Origin: Tetrahymena thermophila SB210
Taxonomy: Eukaryota; Ciliophora; Oligohymenophorea; Hymenostomatida; Tetrahymenidae
Length of the DNA stretch: 64,000 nt
Reading direction: 5' to 3'
Assembly (NCBI RefSeq): GCF_000189635.1
Contig: NW_002476544.1
Span: 248,001 to 312,000, forward strand
Position 1 is the stretch's first letter, and every line of letters starts with the position of its first letter. Shown here in pieces: positions 25,294 to 37,302 of the stretch. A program made the translations under genes and the position numbers. The notes beneath the pieces are model-generated. The model was not told the origin of the DNA. It did no database searches and saw only the letters and a program-made list of their open reading frames with translations.

Positions 25294-27225
25294 ATGCTAT
25301 TTTTCTTTTTAGGATTGCTTTCTTTAGGAGCATTAATTACTCAAATTATCTCTTTTTAATGGTTTTAAACTAACTAAGATAACAACTACCATAAGATAAT
25401 AAATCTTTGGTTGAAAAACCCATTAGAGTAACTTTATTTAAATGATATTAACTAGGATTGTCCATTAGGTACTAGTACATTTAATTTGTAATTTTAGTAT
25501 CCAGGAAATTCTGGATTATGCGTTTGTGTCAAGGATGATACATATTATGGATAAGATAGTAAAATTGCCTAGAATGATCATAATCATAGAGCATTATAAG
25601 GTGGTTTTTTTGAATGCTCATTGATTACTTGTAATTAAAACTAAATTTCCAGCCAAGTTATCAAACCAATAAATAGTGTCAATTTAAATTATTTCATTTT
25701 TAACCTAACTAAGAATGCTACTCAAAAGATTTGCGTGAGTAAAATTCCAGGATACTCATTTGCATTAAAAGCTCCTTTATAAAATTAATGTGAGAGCTAT
25801 GAAAAGTATTGTGATTTTCATACTACAAATAAAGATACATTTGATTTAGATTAAGGGTATTGCATTCCGAAAGATAAAGAATGTTAAATTTAGGGAGTCA
25901 ATCTTGGAAGTTATACTCAAACAGTTGTTGATTAGCTCCCTATAGTTGATATCAGCATATCTACCAAATAAAAAATAGATGCATATAATGTAAATGTTTA
26001 TGACACAATAAACGCAAAAACCTTACTGAAGATGAATAATATAACATATGATTCTCGCTATCAATATTTTCTTAATGAAGAATATTAAATTAATATTATC
26101 CATATGCCAAGAGTTAAGCTTAGATGTAGATAAGAACTATAGTAGAATCTTAGAAATTACATGGGAGTAGAGAGTGCCTATTAAATCAGCTTAGCTCTTC
26201 TTATTCTTTCAGCTCTTTCATGTGCAATCAACTTTTTGTATACTGGATTGGGAGATTTACATGAAATGACTATGTGCCAATCTAGTTGTTAAAAATATTG
26301 TGAATTAAAAAGAGTATAAATAAAAAATTCTCCTTTTAAGAATTCTATGATTATTTTTAAACCTGTTTTGCTTATAATTATAATTATTTTAAATTGTGTT
26401 ATGATTCCTTGTTATGTAAATATGGTAGACTATATGATTTATATGATTAATGATTTATGTCTTGATTAGTATGTAAATTAGGCTATCAACTAATACAATA
26501 CAACAGAATCAGGTTTATATCAAGAAGGTTTAACTTATACAGCTTTAATGTTTGCAGGAATATAATTACTGTTTGACTAAATGTTTTATCTATCAATAAA
26601 GAATATGATCTTGTATATCTTTTCAAAGATAAAATGTAAAAAAAGCTTAAAAAAACAAACAAAAGTTTAAATAGAAATAATAACTAATTCTAACCTGAAG
26701 TAAGAAAATCAAGAACATGATGTTCAAAATAATGCAACACCAATATAAAATAATGACTAAGCAGGAGTATCAACTATAACACCTGTTACTCCTTAAGCGC
26801 CATTGAATTTAGATATCTTTGTTGATAAAGGCAAGAATGAAGAAAAAATAAATTTTGATATTTAAAAGACAGAAATAAAAAATATTAATAGCCCCATTTA
26901 AATATATCAAAATGAAGGATAGAATAAGTCTTTAATACCAGTTTTTATCCTAAATAAAGGCTTATAAAAAGAATAAAATGATATTGAACTTAACTTATAA
27001 TAAAATGAATTAAGTCATTTAAACAAATAATAGTACATTCAATCTTCAAATTAACCAATTTATTAAAGTCAAAATAATTAAATTGAAGATAAAAATACTG
27101 TTGATAATATATAAAATTATGGCAAAAGAAGAAACTCAGAAGTAATATAACCACCTGAAGCTCCTCTACCTCCTGAGCAGAGTGAAAAATCTCAATTTTC
27201 TATTATAAATTTGGAGAATATTTGA
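25294..27225 (+). CDS. 4-TM cysteine-rich ectodomain membrane protein, array member C
   Basis: Single exon of 643 residues; TGA at 27223-27225. Very close to member D and close to B along the whole length. The family signature is LWLKNPLEQLYL here: the usual Asp before Pro is Asn, the only change of this kind among the six. The other landmarks are intact: PGNSGLCVC, CESYEKYCDF, GYCIPKDKEC, LPIVDISIST, HMPRVKLRCRQEL. There are TM2 and TM3 with an intervening CQSSCQKYC cluster, MINDLCLDQ in the last loop, and LLFDQMFY in TM4. It ends PPEAPLPPEQSEKSQFS plus IINLENI. The cysteine cluster next to the membrane could be palmitoylated (inference). Confidence 0.92.
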
Positions 27226-28495
27226 GTTTTATTTCATAAATTTTATTGATAATACAATAAATTATTTGTAATCTTTTTGTAAAATAAACCATTTAATGTT
27301 AACATAATTTTTTGTGTATATTTTTTGAATGTAAAGTATTTTAAGTGCTTTTGTTTAAAACAAAGTTCTTATTTTTAAATTTTTGAGATCAATTATTGAC
27401 CAAATTGCAATAGTTTGTTTTAAAAGTTTATGTAATTAATTTCAAAAATAATTAAAAAAATAAACATATCCAATCTTAAAAAATAATGATTTATAATTTT
27501 CGTATGAATCGATGATATTTAGTTGATTCTGCATAGTAATCTTTGTGTATTTACTTGAATCTTTGCTGAATTTTTGTATTTTATTGTTAATAATATTTTA
27601 GTGGGGTTTCATGTTTTCTGCTCTAGTTTTTTTTGGCATTTGTTGAATTAATTAATGAATTGCTATGATAGTTTCATTTATCTTTTGACTAAGATTTATT
27701 TTTAACTGTTTTTGATTTGCTCTTTCATTTTTAACTTTCCCCTTTAATTTATTTCTTTTATCTCCTACTTCTATTTGGCTTCCTATCATTTTGCATTTTT
27801 AAAAAATATTTAAAAAAAAAAATGAAAAAAAAACAAAAATGATCATATCAGCATAATTAATTACATTTGAAAATTGATTTTTAAAAAAATAATATAAATT
27901 TTATATTAAATAAAAAAAAAGTAATTTAAGAATAAAAATAAATTTTAAGATTTATCTCTTAATATTTTTTATTTTTAAATTACTTAGAAATGTAATTTTA
28001 TTTATAAGCAAATGATTTTTTGGTAGACTAAATAAAATTGATATAGTGAAAGTTCTTTCTTTTATTTAAATAACCATAAAATTTTTATATTTCAAATATT
28101 TTTAGATGAATTTTATTGGAATTTGTTGGCTGAATTAACATGATCTAATCAAGGAAGTAAATTAACGCATTTGAATTTGATCTATAAAAAATTGATTAAC
28201 TAACTAACTAACTAACTAACTATTTTTAAAAATCAAAAGAATAGATAAATCAAAAGTTAAATAATAATTTAGTTATCATTTTTCAGGGTAAAATATGATG
28301 ATTTTAAAATAACTTTATATTTATTATACTCTTACTGATTCAAATTATATTCATGCAAACAATTAATTAATTACATAAAAATAGTTGAAATAAATAAAAG
28401 GATAACAAATTACTGCTTTAAAAATTATTAGTATTTTTTTTTATCATAAATTAATAGGTAAAAAGATTGATTATAGATAGATAGATTCAAGAAAG
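27226..28495. other. spacer between array members C and D
   Basis: Longest spacer within the B-C-D block. The part from about 28110 is the duplicated upstream flank, interrupted by a TAAC microsatellite (28195-28222). A minus-strand open frame at 27442-27789 was considered and not accepted (codon usage). Confidence 0.5.
28195..28222. repeat. (TAAC)7 microsatellite
   Basis: A short tetranucleotide array inside the upstream flank of member D. It is absent from the matching flank of C, so it grew after that duplication. Confidence 0.9.
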
Positions 28496-30433
28496 ATGCT
28501 ATTTTTCTTTATAGGAATGTTTTCTTTAGGAGTATTAATTACTCAAATTATCTCATTTTAGTGGTTTTAAACTAACTAAGATAACAACTACCATAAGATA
28601 ATAGATCTTTGGTTGAAAGATCCAATAGAGTAACTTTATTTAAAAGATGTAAACTAAGATTGCCCATAAGGTACAAGTACATTTGATTTGCAATTTTAGT
28701 ATCCAGGAAACTCTGGATTATGTATTTGTGTTAAGGATGACACTTATTATGGATAAAATAGTAACAACGCATATAATAATCGAAATTATAGAATATTATA
28801 AGGTAATTATTTTGAATGTTCAAAGAATACTTGTGGTTAAAACTAAGTTTCCCAGCAAATTATCTAGCCAATAAATAATGTTAATTTAAATTATTTCTTC
28901 TTTAACCTAACTAAGAATTCCACTCAAAAGATTTGCATGAGTAAAGTTCCAAGATACTCATTCGCATTAAAAGCTCCTTTATAAAATTAATGTGAGAGCT
29001 ATGAAAAATATTGTGATTTTCATACTACAAACAAAGACACATTTGATCTAGATTAAGGCTATTGCATTCCGAAAGATAAAGAATGTTAAATTTAGGGAGT
29101 CAATCTAGGATATTATACTCAATCAGTTATTGATTAGCTCCCTATAGTTGATATCAGTATATCTACCAAATAAAAAATAGATGCATATAATGTACATATT
29201 TATGATACAATAAACGAAAAAATCTTGCTAAATATGAATAATATAACATATGATTCTCACTATAATAATTTCCTTAATCAAGAATTTTAAATTAATATCA
29301 GCCATATGCCAAGAGTTAAGCTTAGATGCAGATAAGAATTATAGTAGAATCTTAGTACTTATTTTGGCCCTGAGAGTGCCTATCAAATCAGTTTAGCTCT
29401 CCTTATCTTTTCAATTCTTTCATGTGCAATTAACTTTTTGTATATTGGATTTGGAGATTTATTTGAAATGAATGTGTGCCTAACTGGCTGTAAAAAATAT
29501 TGTGAATTAAAAAGAGTATAAAAAAAAAATTCTACTTTTAAAAATTCTATGATTATTTTGAAACCTATTTTGCTCATAATGATAATTATATTAAATGGTG
29601 TTATGATTCTTTGTTATACAAATATGCTAGATTATATGCTGTATATGGTTAATGATAAATGCCTTGATTAGTATATAAATTAGACTTTCAGCTATTAAAA
29701 TACAGCATAACCATAAATCTATCAAGAAGGCTTAACTTATACAGGTTTAATGCTTGCAGGAATATAATTATTATTTGACTAAATGTTATATCTATCAATA
29801 AAGAATGTTATCTTGTATATTTATTCAATAATAAAATGTCAAAAAAGTCAAAAAAAACGATCAAATGCTTAAATAGAAACAGTAACTAATTCTAACTTGA
29901 AGTAAGAAAATAAAAAACAAGATGTTCAAAATAATGCAACACCAAATTTAAATGACTAAGCAAGATTATCAACTTTAACTCCTGTTATTCCGAAAGCGCC
30001 ATTGAATTTAGATATCTTTGTTAATAAAAGTAAGTATGAAGAAAAAACGAATTTTGATAAATAAAAGACAGAATTAAATTAATAAAAATATATTAATAGC
30101 CCCATTTAAATATATCAAGATGAGGGATAGAACAATTATTTAACACCAGTTTATATCCTAGGAAAAAGTATATCAAAAAGATAAAATGACATTGAACTTA
30201 ACTTATAATAAAATCAATTAATTAATTTAAATAATCAATAATACATTCCTTCTTCAAATTATCCAATATATTAAAATCAACATAATTTAATTGAAGATAA
30301 AAAGAATACTAATAATATCTAGTAATTTAAGAAAAGAAGAAATTCAGGTGTAATACAACCACCTGAAGCTCCTCTACCTCCTGAGTAGAGTGAAAAATCT
30401 CAATTTTCCATTGTAAACTTGGATAATATTTGA
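28496..30433 (+). CDS. 4-TM cysteine-rich ectodomain membrane protein, array member D
   Basis: Single exon of 645 residues; TGA at 30431-30433. Near twin of member C. TM1 is followed by LWLKDPIEQLYL, PGNSGLCIC, an ectodomain cysteine set CMSK...CESYEKYCDF...GYCIPKDKEC, and HMPRVKLRCRQEL. There is a TM2-TM3 hairpin with CLTGCKKYC between the helices. The last loop has MVNDKCLDQ, and TM4 has LLFDQMLYLSIKN. The tail ends PPEAPLPPEQSEKSQFS plus IVNLDNI. The ectodomain segment after the first cysteines (about residues 85-130) varies most between B, C and D, as expected for an exposed surface. All three use TAA/TAG glutamine heavily. Confidence 0.92.
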
Positions 30434-31493
30434 ATTTTTATTCACCAATTTTATTGAAAATGTTATCATATAAAAATAATATACTATTTTTTTTGTAAAA
30501 TTTACTTTATATGTTTAATAAAATTTAAAATTTATTTTATTTTCTAACTATTTTACACATAAAATATTTTGAAATAAAAATTTTTAGAATTTTAATTTTC
30601 TCTGGTATATTATACTCTGTTTTCAATCAAATTACGAGCAAATAGAATTGCTTATATTTCTTTTTGGAGTGGCTATAATTTTCATTAAAAATACAAAAAA
30701 TATTAATAAAATTATCTATTTCCTCAAATGAAATCTATTTTAAGATTGCTTATAAATTTGGAAGCATAGAAAAGTAATAATTTATTTTTTTAATTTCTTA
30801 AAGTGTGTAATTTTAATTATAGAAACATAAAATCAATCATTATATATATAGGTCTATTAATAGCAAAATCAATTAAATATGTTAGATACTATTTTTGGTG
30901 GGCAGCAATAGGATTTAATCTATAAAACTAGAAAAATAAATTATAATAGAGAGATAGATATAAAGCAATTAATGTGTACTGATGAATTATGAATTACAAA
31001 GGAAGTAGTATTTTTTATTTATCTAAAGAAGGCTAATCTACAACAAAATAACACCTTACTCGAATCTACCTCCTTAATAATATTTTTTATATGAAACTCA
31101 AGTAATTATTTATTTATTTAAGTTATTTTGAAGTAAATTAGAAAATACAAAAGTGAATAAACGTATTATATTTTAATACAATAATAAAATTTTCTTATCT
31201 TTTAAAGCTGAAATAGCTAGCTATAGAAGAAAACTAAATTATTATTTTTAGATAATCACAACTTTTTTAGTTGGCTTTTATGTAAAAGAATCTTTTTTGT
31301 TTTAAAAATATAAGCAATCTATGTTATTTTATTTACATTTTTGAAAAATAATCAAATTAGAAAGTTGATTCAAAAGTTAATTATTACTGGTTTTATAAAC
31401 ATTAATATTATCAAACAACAAACATTAATATTTTTAAATTTATAGAAAATAAGTATTAGAATCAGCTAAGTTAGTAAGTAAGTTATTTGATAA
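30434..31493. other. spacer between array members D and E
   Basis: AT-rich, with no resemblance noticed to the B-C-D flanks. No gene supported. Confidence 0.5.
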
Positions 31494-34013
31494 ATGCTCT
31501 ACTTCTATTTAGGGTTATCAGCTATAGCCTCACTTGTCATCCACGCAATCTCATTTGCATGGTTTTAAAATAATTAAGATAATAATTATCACAATATAAT
31601 AAATTTGTGGCTGAAAGACCCGCTAGAAAAAGTCATATTATTAGATATCAATCAAGAATGCCCAAAGGATACTAATGAATTTAGCTTAGAATTTTAATAT
31701 CCTGGAAATTCCGGACTATGTAATTGCATACCAAATCCATAGGATTCATACTCAAGTTAATCCAGTAGTAATGATAGCTATAATAGATTATTGCAAAAAA
31801 ATTTAGTTTCATGTTCTACAATCAAATGTCAAGCGAACTATGTTTCTAATGAAGCCGTTCCACCAATAAACAGCTCTAATCTTGATACATTTTTTTATAA
31901 CTCAAATAAAAAAGTGGCACAAAAACTCTGCGTAAGTAAAATAGGTGGATACTCATTTAGTTAGAAAGCCCCCTTGTAAAAATAGTGTGGTAGTGATGAA
32001 AAATATTGCGATTTTAAAGCTTCTTCTTAAGGATTTGATATGGATTAAGGCTATTGTATTCCCAAAGATAGATAATGTTAAATAAGCAGTTTTGCTTTAG
32101 GAAATTATGCATAAAATGTTGTCAATCAGCTCCCTATAGTTGATATAACCATATCTACTTAGAACTAAATGAAAGCCTATAATATACTTTAATATTCTAC
32201 TGTTAGTGAATAAGATTTGCTTAAATGGAATAATATTAATTATGATCCTGCTTATACTAACTTACTTAGTAATACATATTAAATTTAAATTAATCATATG
32301 CCAAGAGTTAAGGTTAGATGTAGAGAATAATTAAAATAAAATCTCAATGTCTATTTAGGTCCAGATGGTGCTTATAAAGTCAGTTTAGCTCTACTTATCT
32401 TTACAACATTTTCTTGCACATTAAATTTTTTCTTCTTTGGAATAGGAGATATCTGTGACATGAGTAGATGTGATAAAGGTGGATGCAAAGGTTATTGTGA
32501 ATCCAAAAGAATTTAAAAGAGTCATTCTCACTTAAAAAACACGATGCTTATTATGAAATGTATTTTGCTTATCTTGCAAGTTATTCTGAACGCAGTAATG
32601 ATAGCTTGCTATACAAATTTGATTGATTACATGGGTTATATGATTAATGACAAATGTCTAGACTCATATGTTGCTGATGCAATTAAATACAATGATATAA
32701 TATCACCTGGATATTACTCAGAGGGTTTAACATTTGCTACTTTAATCCTATCATCTGTCTAATTACTTTTTGACTAAGTGTTTTATCAAACAATAAAAAC
32801 GCTTATTTTACTTATTTTTTGTTAAATAAAATTCTAAATATGTAAACAAAAACCTCCTGTAGTTATTAAGTTAGACACTTTAACAGAATAAAAGTTAAAT
32901 AATGAAGAAAAAAAACCAGATATAGAGTAAAACATCTAGCCATAATAAAATACTTAAACTTTGAATCAAATAATTCTACCAATTATTTCAACAGCAGTAC
33001 CAAAAAATCCTGATAATGCAGATGATAAAAGTTCAAGCACTGTAAAGGATATTTTTGAAGAATGTAAAAGCGATTCAAGCGAAGTAAAGTCAGTTAAAAA
33101 TTAGACTAATAAACCTGCAGATGAAAGAGAGAGCAAATAAATTAAGCCAATAATGATACATTAAAAACATAAAGCATAGAATAAAAAGCTCTCGAGCTCA
33201 GTAGATTATGAGAATAAAAAATTAAAGTAGGCTCAAGAAGATAAAAAGGATAAGTAATTTTAAAAGTAATAAAAGAAATTACAAAAATAACAACTTAAAT
33301 TGAAAATAAGTCAAGCTAAATTGCTTGCTTAAGTGTAACTAAATGGATAAACAAATAGCTTTAACTAAAATACTAAATTTCAAGAAGATGTATTTGATAT
33401 TTAAATGTTGTACGATGAATAAAAAGAACAAAAGAAACAAGGTTTACAAAAATAATAAATTAAGCGTGCAAGCAGCATTGGTTAGAATAAAAATAAAGAA
33501 AATAAAGATTCTAAAGATAATTGTAAAAAAGGAAATAGAAGTTTTGAAGATATAAAAGTCAAGTAGAAGAATGTTTAAATTCTTAGCTTAGATGAATCAA
33601 TAGATTCTAATTAAGAAGAATAAAAGGCCAACCCAGATTTCTTATCTCGTCAATAATAAAATAAGATAAAAAAATAAAATTAGTAATCAAAATCATTCGA
33701 AGAAAATTTAGATGACATTTTTACAGATTTAAATGTATATTAAAAAGATTAGTAAAACAAGTTTTAACAGCTTAACTAAATGAAAAATCAAATAATATAT
33801 TAAAATAATTAATAAACTAACTACTACTCTAACACACCAGTATAAGAATATAATTAACAAATTTTATTTGATGATGATCAAAAAGGTTCTGATAAGTTTA
33901 CTCAATTTAAATAAAAGAAATCCGATGAAATTATTTAACCTCCAGAAGCACCAGAACCTCCTGAGTAGAGTGAAAAATCTCATTTTTCAATGATATAATT
34001 TGATGATCTTTGA
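31494..34013 (+). CDS. 4-TM cysteine-rich ectodomain membrane protein, array member E, long tail
   Basis: Single exon of 839 residues; TGA at 34011-34013. The membrane part follows the family: TM1, LWLKDPLEKVIL, PGNSGLCNC, CGSDEKYCDF, GYCIPKDRQC, LPIVDITIST, HMPRVKVRCREQL. TM2 is about 294-318 with CDKGGCKGYC after it, TM3 about 352-377, MINDKCLDSYV in the loop, and TM4 with LLFDQVFYQTIK. The cytoplasmic tail is about 400 residues, some 190 longer than in B-D. It is almost entirely Lys/Gln/Asn/Asp (for example QFQKQQKKLQKQQLKLK). Despite that expansion the last residues are again PPEAPEPPEQSEKSHFS plus MIQFDDL. More distant from B-D than they are from each other. Confidence 0.92.
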
Positions 34014-34750
34014 AAAATATTTTATTAGTTTCATAAAAATACATATTAAATTATTTTTTTTTGGAGTTATTCTATGTAAAAATTAAGTAATTTTTTATTA
34101 AAAATTTAAAAATAAATTATTTTAAAAATACTTTCGAAAATTTAATTTTTTATAAAAACAATTGAAAATATCAAGACTAAATAAAAAATCTAATATTCAA
34201 GAATTATGTTTGTATTTTTATCCTGATATTGTTTCTCATTTTACAATGATATAAGTTGATGATCACTGAAATATATTTGATTAATTTATTGAAAATACAT
34301 ATCAAGTCAATTTATTTTTGGAGTAATTCATCTTAAATATAAAATGATTTTTGATAAAAAAAGTTTATTCGCAAATTTTAAGATAAATTATTTTAAAAAC
34401 AATTTGGAAAATTTCATTTTTTTTTATTAAAACTAATATTCACCAGTTTTGTTTGTTTTTTATTTTATATGAAGATTTATCACCAACTTTTTAAATAACT
34501 TAAAAAAAGAAGATGACAAACAACTTGAATATAATTTTATATTAATTAGTTTTTTTATGAATCAATTCACTCACAAAACAGATAAATTTTGAAAAAGAAA
34601 AAAAATAATTAAATTAAAAGTTGTATTTTGTTCAATTTATGAATAACTTTTATCTTAACCAAAGCCTTTTTTACATTAATTAATTTCAAAAAGATAATAT
34701 AAATAATAATCTTAATTAGAGAAACTAATTTTAATAAAAAGATTAAACAT
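34014..34750. other. spacer between array members E and F
   Basis: AT-rich. About 220 bp after member E, near 34240-34270, a short stretch (TTACAATGATATAAGTTGATGATC at DNA level with changes) resembles the very end of E. This could be the remnant of a duplicated 3' end. No gene. Confidence 0.45.
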
Positions 34751-36532
34751 ATGTTTTATGCTTTCACATCAATCCTTGCATTAATATCCTGTGTTTTGCA
34801 AGGTATATTTTATAATGATGTAAGCAAAACCTAAAATAGCAATTTCAATTAAATTGTTAGTATGTGGCAGCTTGATCCAATTAACTAGATTGCTCTTATT
34901 AAACCTGGATAATCATGCCCTGCTGGGTTAAGTGTTTATGATTCATCATTGATTATTCCATAAAGCTCAAATCTTTGCTCTTGCGAAACAGCTAGTACTC
35001 AATTTTCGATATACTTAGATTAGTAACTTTTTATTTGTGGATAATGTTCCAAAGATACTATTGAGGTGAAGCGATTTTAAGGCATACCTTAACAAAATTT
35101 AACTGATCAGTTTTATATCCAAGATTATTAGGGAAACATATAAAGATATCGAGTTTGTATAAATAGAATATAAGGCTACTCTTTTGTTAAGAAAGCTCCG
35201 TCTTCTACAAGCTGTGAGAATAACGAATAGCTATGTAGTTGGCCCAGCTCTTCTAATCCTGATTATAGTTATTGTATTCCTTTATAATATACTTGCTATT
35301 CGGAAGGTGTTAATATTCCAAATTAAAATTTCTACTTACAGTTGCCTTTGATTGATATTAAAAATAATAGTTATAGTTTCTAAATTCTAAATTTTTAACC
35401 TGCAGGATAGTTCACATAATAGCAAATATATGATTAAAATTAAATTATTTATAACCAACAGTTTGTTCCTTTTTTTAGCTAAACCCCTATTTTAAATCAA
35501 ATTTTAGTCACATATCCTTCTGTTAAAATGAGCTGTAGAGATTCATTTAAAGCTTCTTTTTCAAGCTATAGTGGATAGAGTTATGGTTTAAATATAGCTA
35601 CTGGTTTAGTAGTAGTCACTACTATAGCAGCAATGATGGGAATAGTTCTTTTAATTTTCGATATCATAGACTTTTATTAAATAGTCATCAAAAAAAAGGA
35701 ACCTAAAATAAATTATTGGGTAAGAAAGAGGTTTTCCTTAAAAAATACCTCAAAATGGAATACATTTATCATAGTAAAACCTTTAGTTATTTTAATATCT
35801 TTTATACTCTATATTCTTATATGCGAAAACTATTTAGTAGCTTCTTTAGAAATGAAAAAGCTTATAAATGAATCATGTGTTGATTTAAGCTTTAAGTATA
35901 TTTTTAATTACTTTAGTGATTATTCCTAATCAGATCTACCTCGCGAGTCTCTTGTGTATGCAGCTTTGGTTTTATTAATTTTTGTTTTTTTTAGTGACCA
36001 AATTGTAATATAAACTTTTAATTACTTAGCTCATGAATTAGGAATAGTAAAATTGATGAATAAAATTATGTAAAAAAATGATAAGTAATAAGTATAAGTT
36101 TAATAAATTCCTATTGAAAAAAATTAAGAACTTTAAAATAATTAGGAGGAAGTAATTAATGAAGAAAATAATATCAACTAGCAATCATAATAAATTAATG
36201 GAGATATTTAATATAAATTAGATAACCCACAAAATGAACAAATAACTCCTCAAAATACTGACCATGACCATGTAATTACGATTGAAAATATAGAAAAAGA
36301 TAATGAAAATAAATAACCTGAATCTTTATCTTAATCTTATGGGCTTTAAGTAGTTCCATCTAATCTATCTTAAAAAAAGCGTAGTTCAATTTAAGAAGTC
36401 AAGCTAAGCCAGTTTGGAAGATAGCAAAAATCTAAAATAATCAAAGAAAATGATCAACTGTAATATACATAATAATTAATCTCAAGTTAATAATAGATCA
36501 ACCCTTAACAACAAAATAATTAAGTCTCTTGA
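34751..36532 (+). CDS. 4-TM cysteine-rich ectodomain membrane protein, array member F
   Basis: Single exon of 593 residues; TGA at 36530-36532. The most distant member, but the same plan. TM1 (YAFTSILALISCVLQGIF) is followed by MWQLDPINQIAL, SCPAGLSVY and SNLCSCE. The ectodomain cysteines are CENNEQLCSW and SYCIPLQYTC. SVKMSCRDSF lies before TM2 (about 282-308), TM3 is about 339-365, NESCVDLSF is in the loop, and TM4 (about 401-424) has FFSDQIVIQ. The tail is Gln/Asn/Glu-rich, ends without PPEAP, and contains a basic patch (SQKKRSSIQEVK). Relationship to A (both with CSW and SCRQ/SCRD type blocks) is closer than to B-E in the ectodomain. Function unknown. Confidence 0.9.
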
Positions 36533-37302
36533 CTCAAATAAAATTTTTTTAAAAATATTTATCTCATTTCTTCTTTGTTAAGTTAATATATTATTTGAAA
36601 CATATATACTCTAGATTATAATTTAATAGTTCTATCCTACTTCTAAATTATTCAAAAGTATTTTGTATTATATCTCTCATTTTCACCCTACTTCGGTTGG
36701 CCGGTCTGTGGGTCTTATAGAGGGAATATGGTATTAGAATTATTCTTAGGTATTAATTTTAGGGAACTTTCAGTCATCAATATATTATTACTATTATTAA
36801 AATATAAAAAATATTATTAATAATAATAAAAAAGTACTATTTTATTATATAACCAAAATTCACAAAGATGATGTTTATGAAATTATTCTTATTTATATAG
36901 TGTTGATTTTTTTGCATATTTTTTATCGAATCAAGAGTAAAATTTAGTAATAAATATTTATAAACGAATGAGCTACTATTTTACAAATTAAATTATAATA
37001 TTTATTCTTTCTATGAAGCAATCATTTATTATTTTTTAATGAGTCAGTGATAATAAATCATCAAAAATGCATATTGTATTTCTATTATGTTTTTTTTTAG
37101 TTAAAAATTGTGTTAAATAATATCAATGTACTTGGCTAATGAAATAAAGAATGATAGTAATTAAATTATAAATATATAATTTTGATAGAATTTACAATTT
37201 ATCTTTATTACAGTCTAAAATATTAAAAAGATATAAAATAAACACTAACTTTAACTACTTAGATATATAAGACACATTTTTATTTTATTTAATATTTTTG
37301 CA
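36533..37302. other. intergenic with a small GC-rich island
   Basis: Ordinary AT-rich DNA except for 36686-36724 and its flanks, described separately. Confidence 0.55.
36686..36724. other. GC-rich island, candidate structured RNA
   Basis: In surroundings near 15-20% GC, this stretch is about half G+C. It can pair CCCT (36686-36689) with AGGG (36721-36724), enclosing a CGG-TTGG-CCG mini-hairpin. Both strands are also open as protein, but they would need codons rare in this genome (CCG, GCC, CGA, CGG). GC islands in AT-rich genomes often mark non-coding RNA genes. I could not match it to tRNA, snRNA, SRP or telomerase RNA. Strand unknown. Confidence 0.3.

Noticed and set aside
27442-27789. Minus-strand open frame of 115 residues (MIGSQIEVGDKRNK...)
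   Set aside because: Its glutamines are mostly CAA/CAG with few TAA, unlike every certain gene here, and its end is AT-type sequence. It is probably a chance frame between array members C and D.
36556-36790. Protein reading of the GC-rich island on either strand
   Set aside because: It requires several codons rare in the host (CCG, GCC, CGA, CGG), and no start or family is recognisable. Treated as a possible RNA instead.
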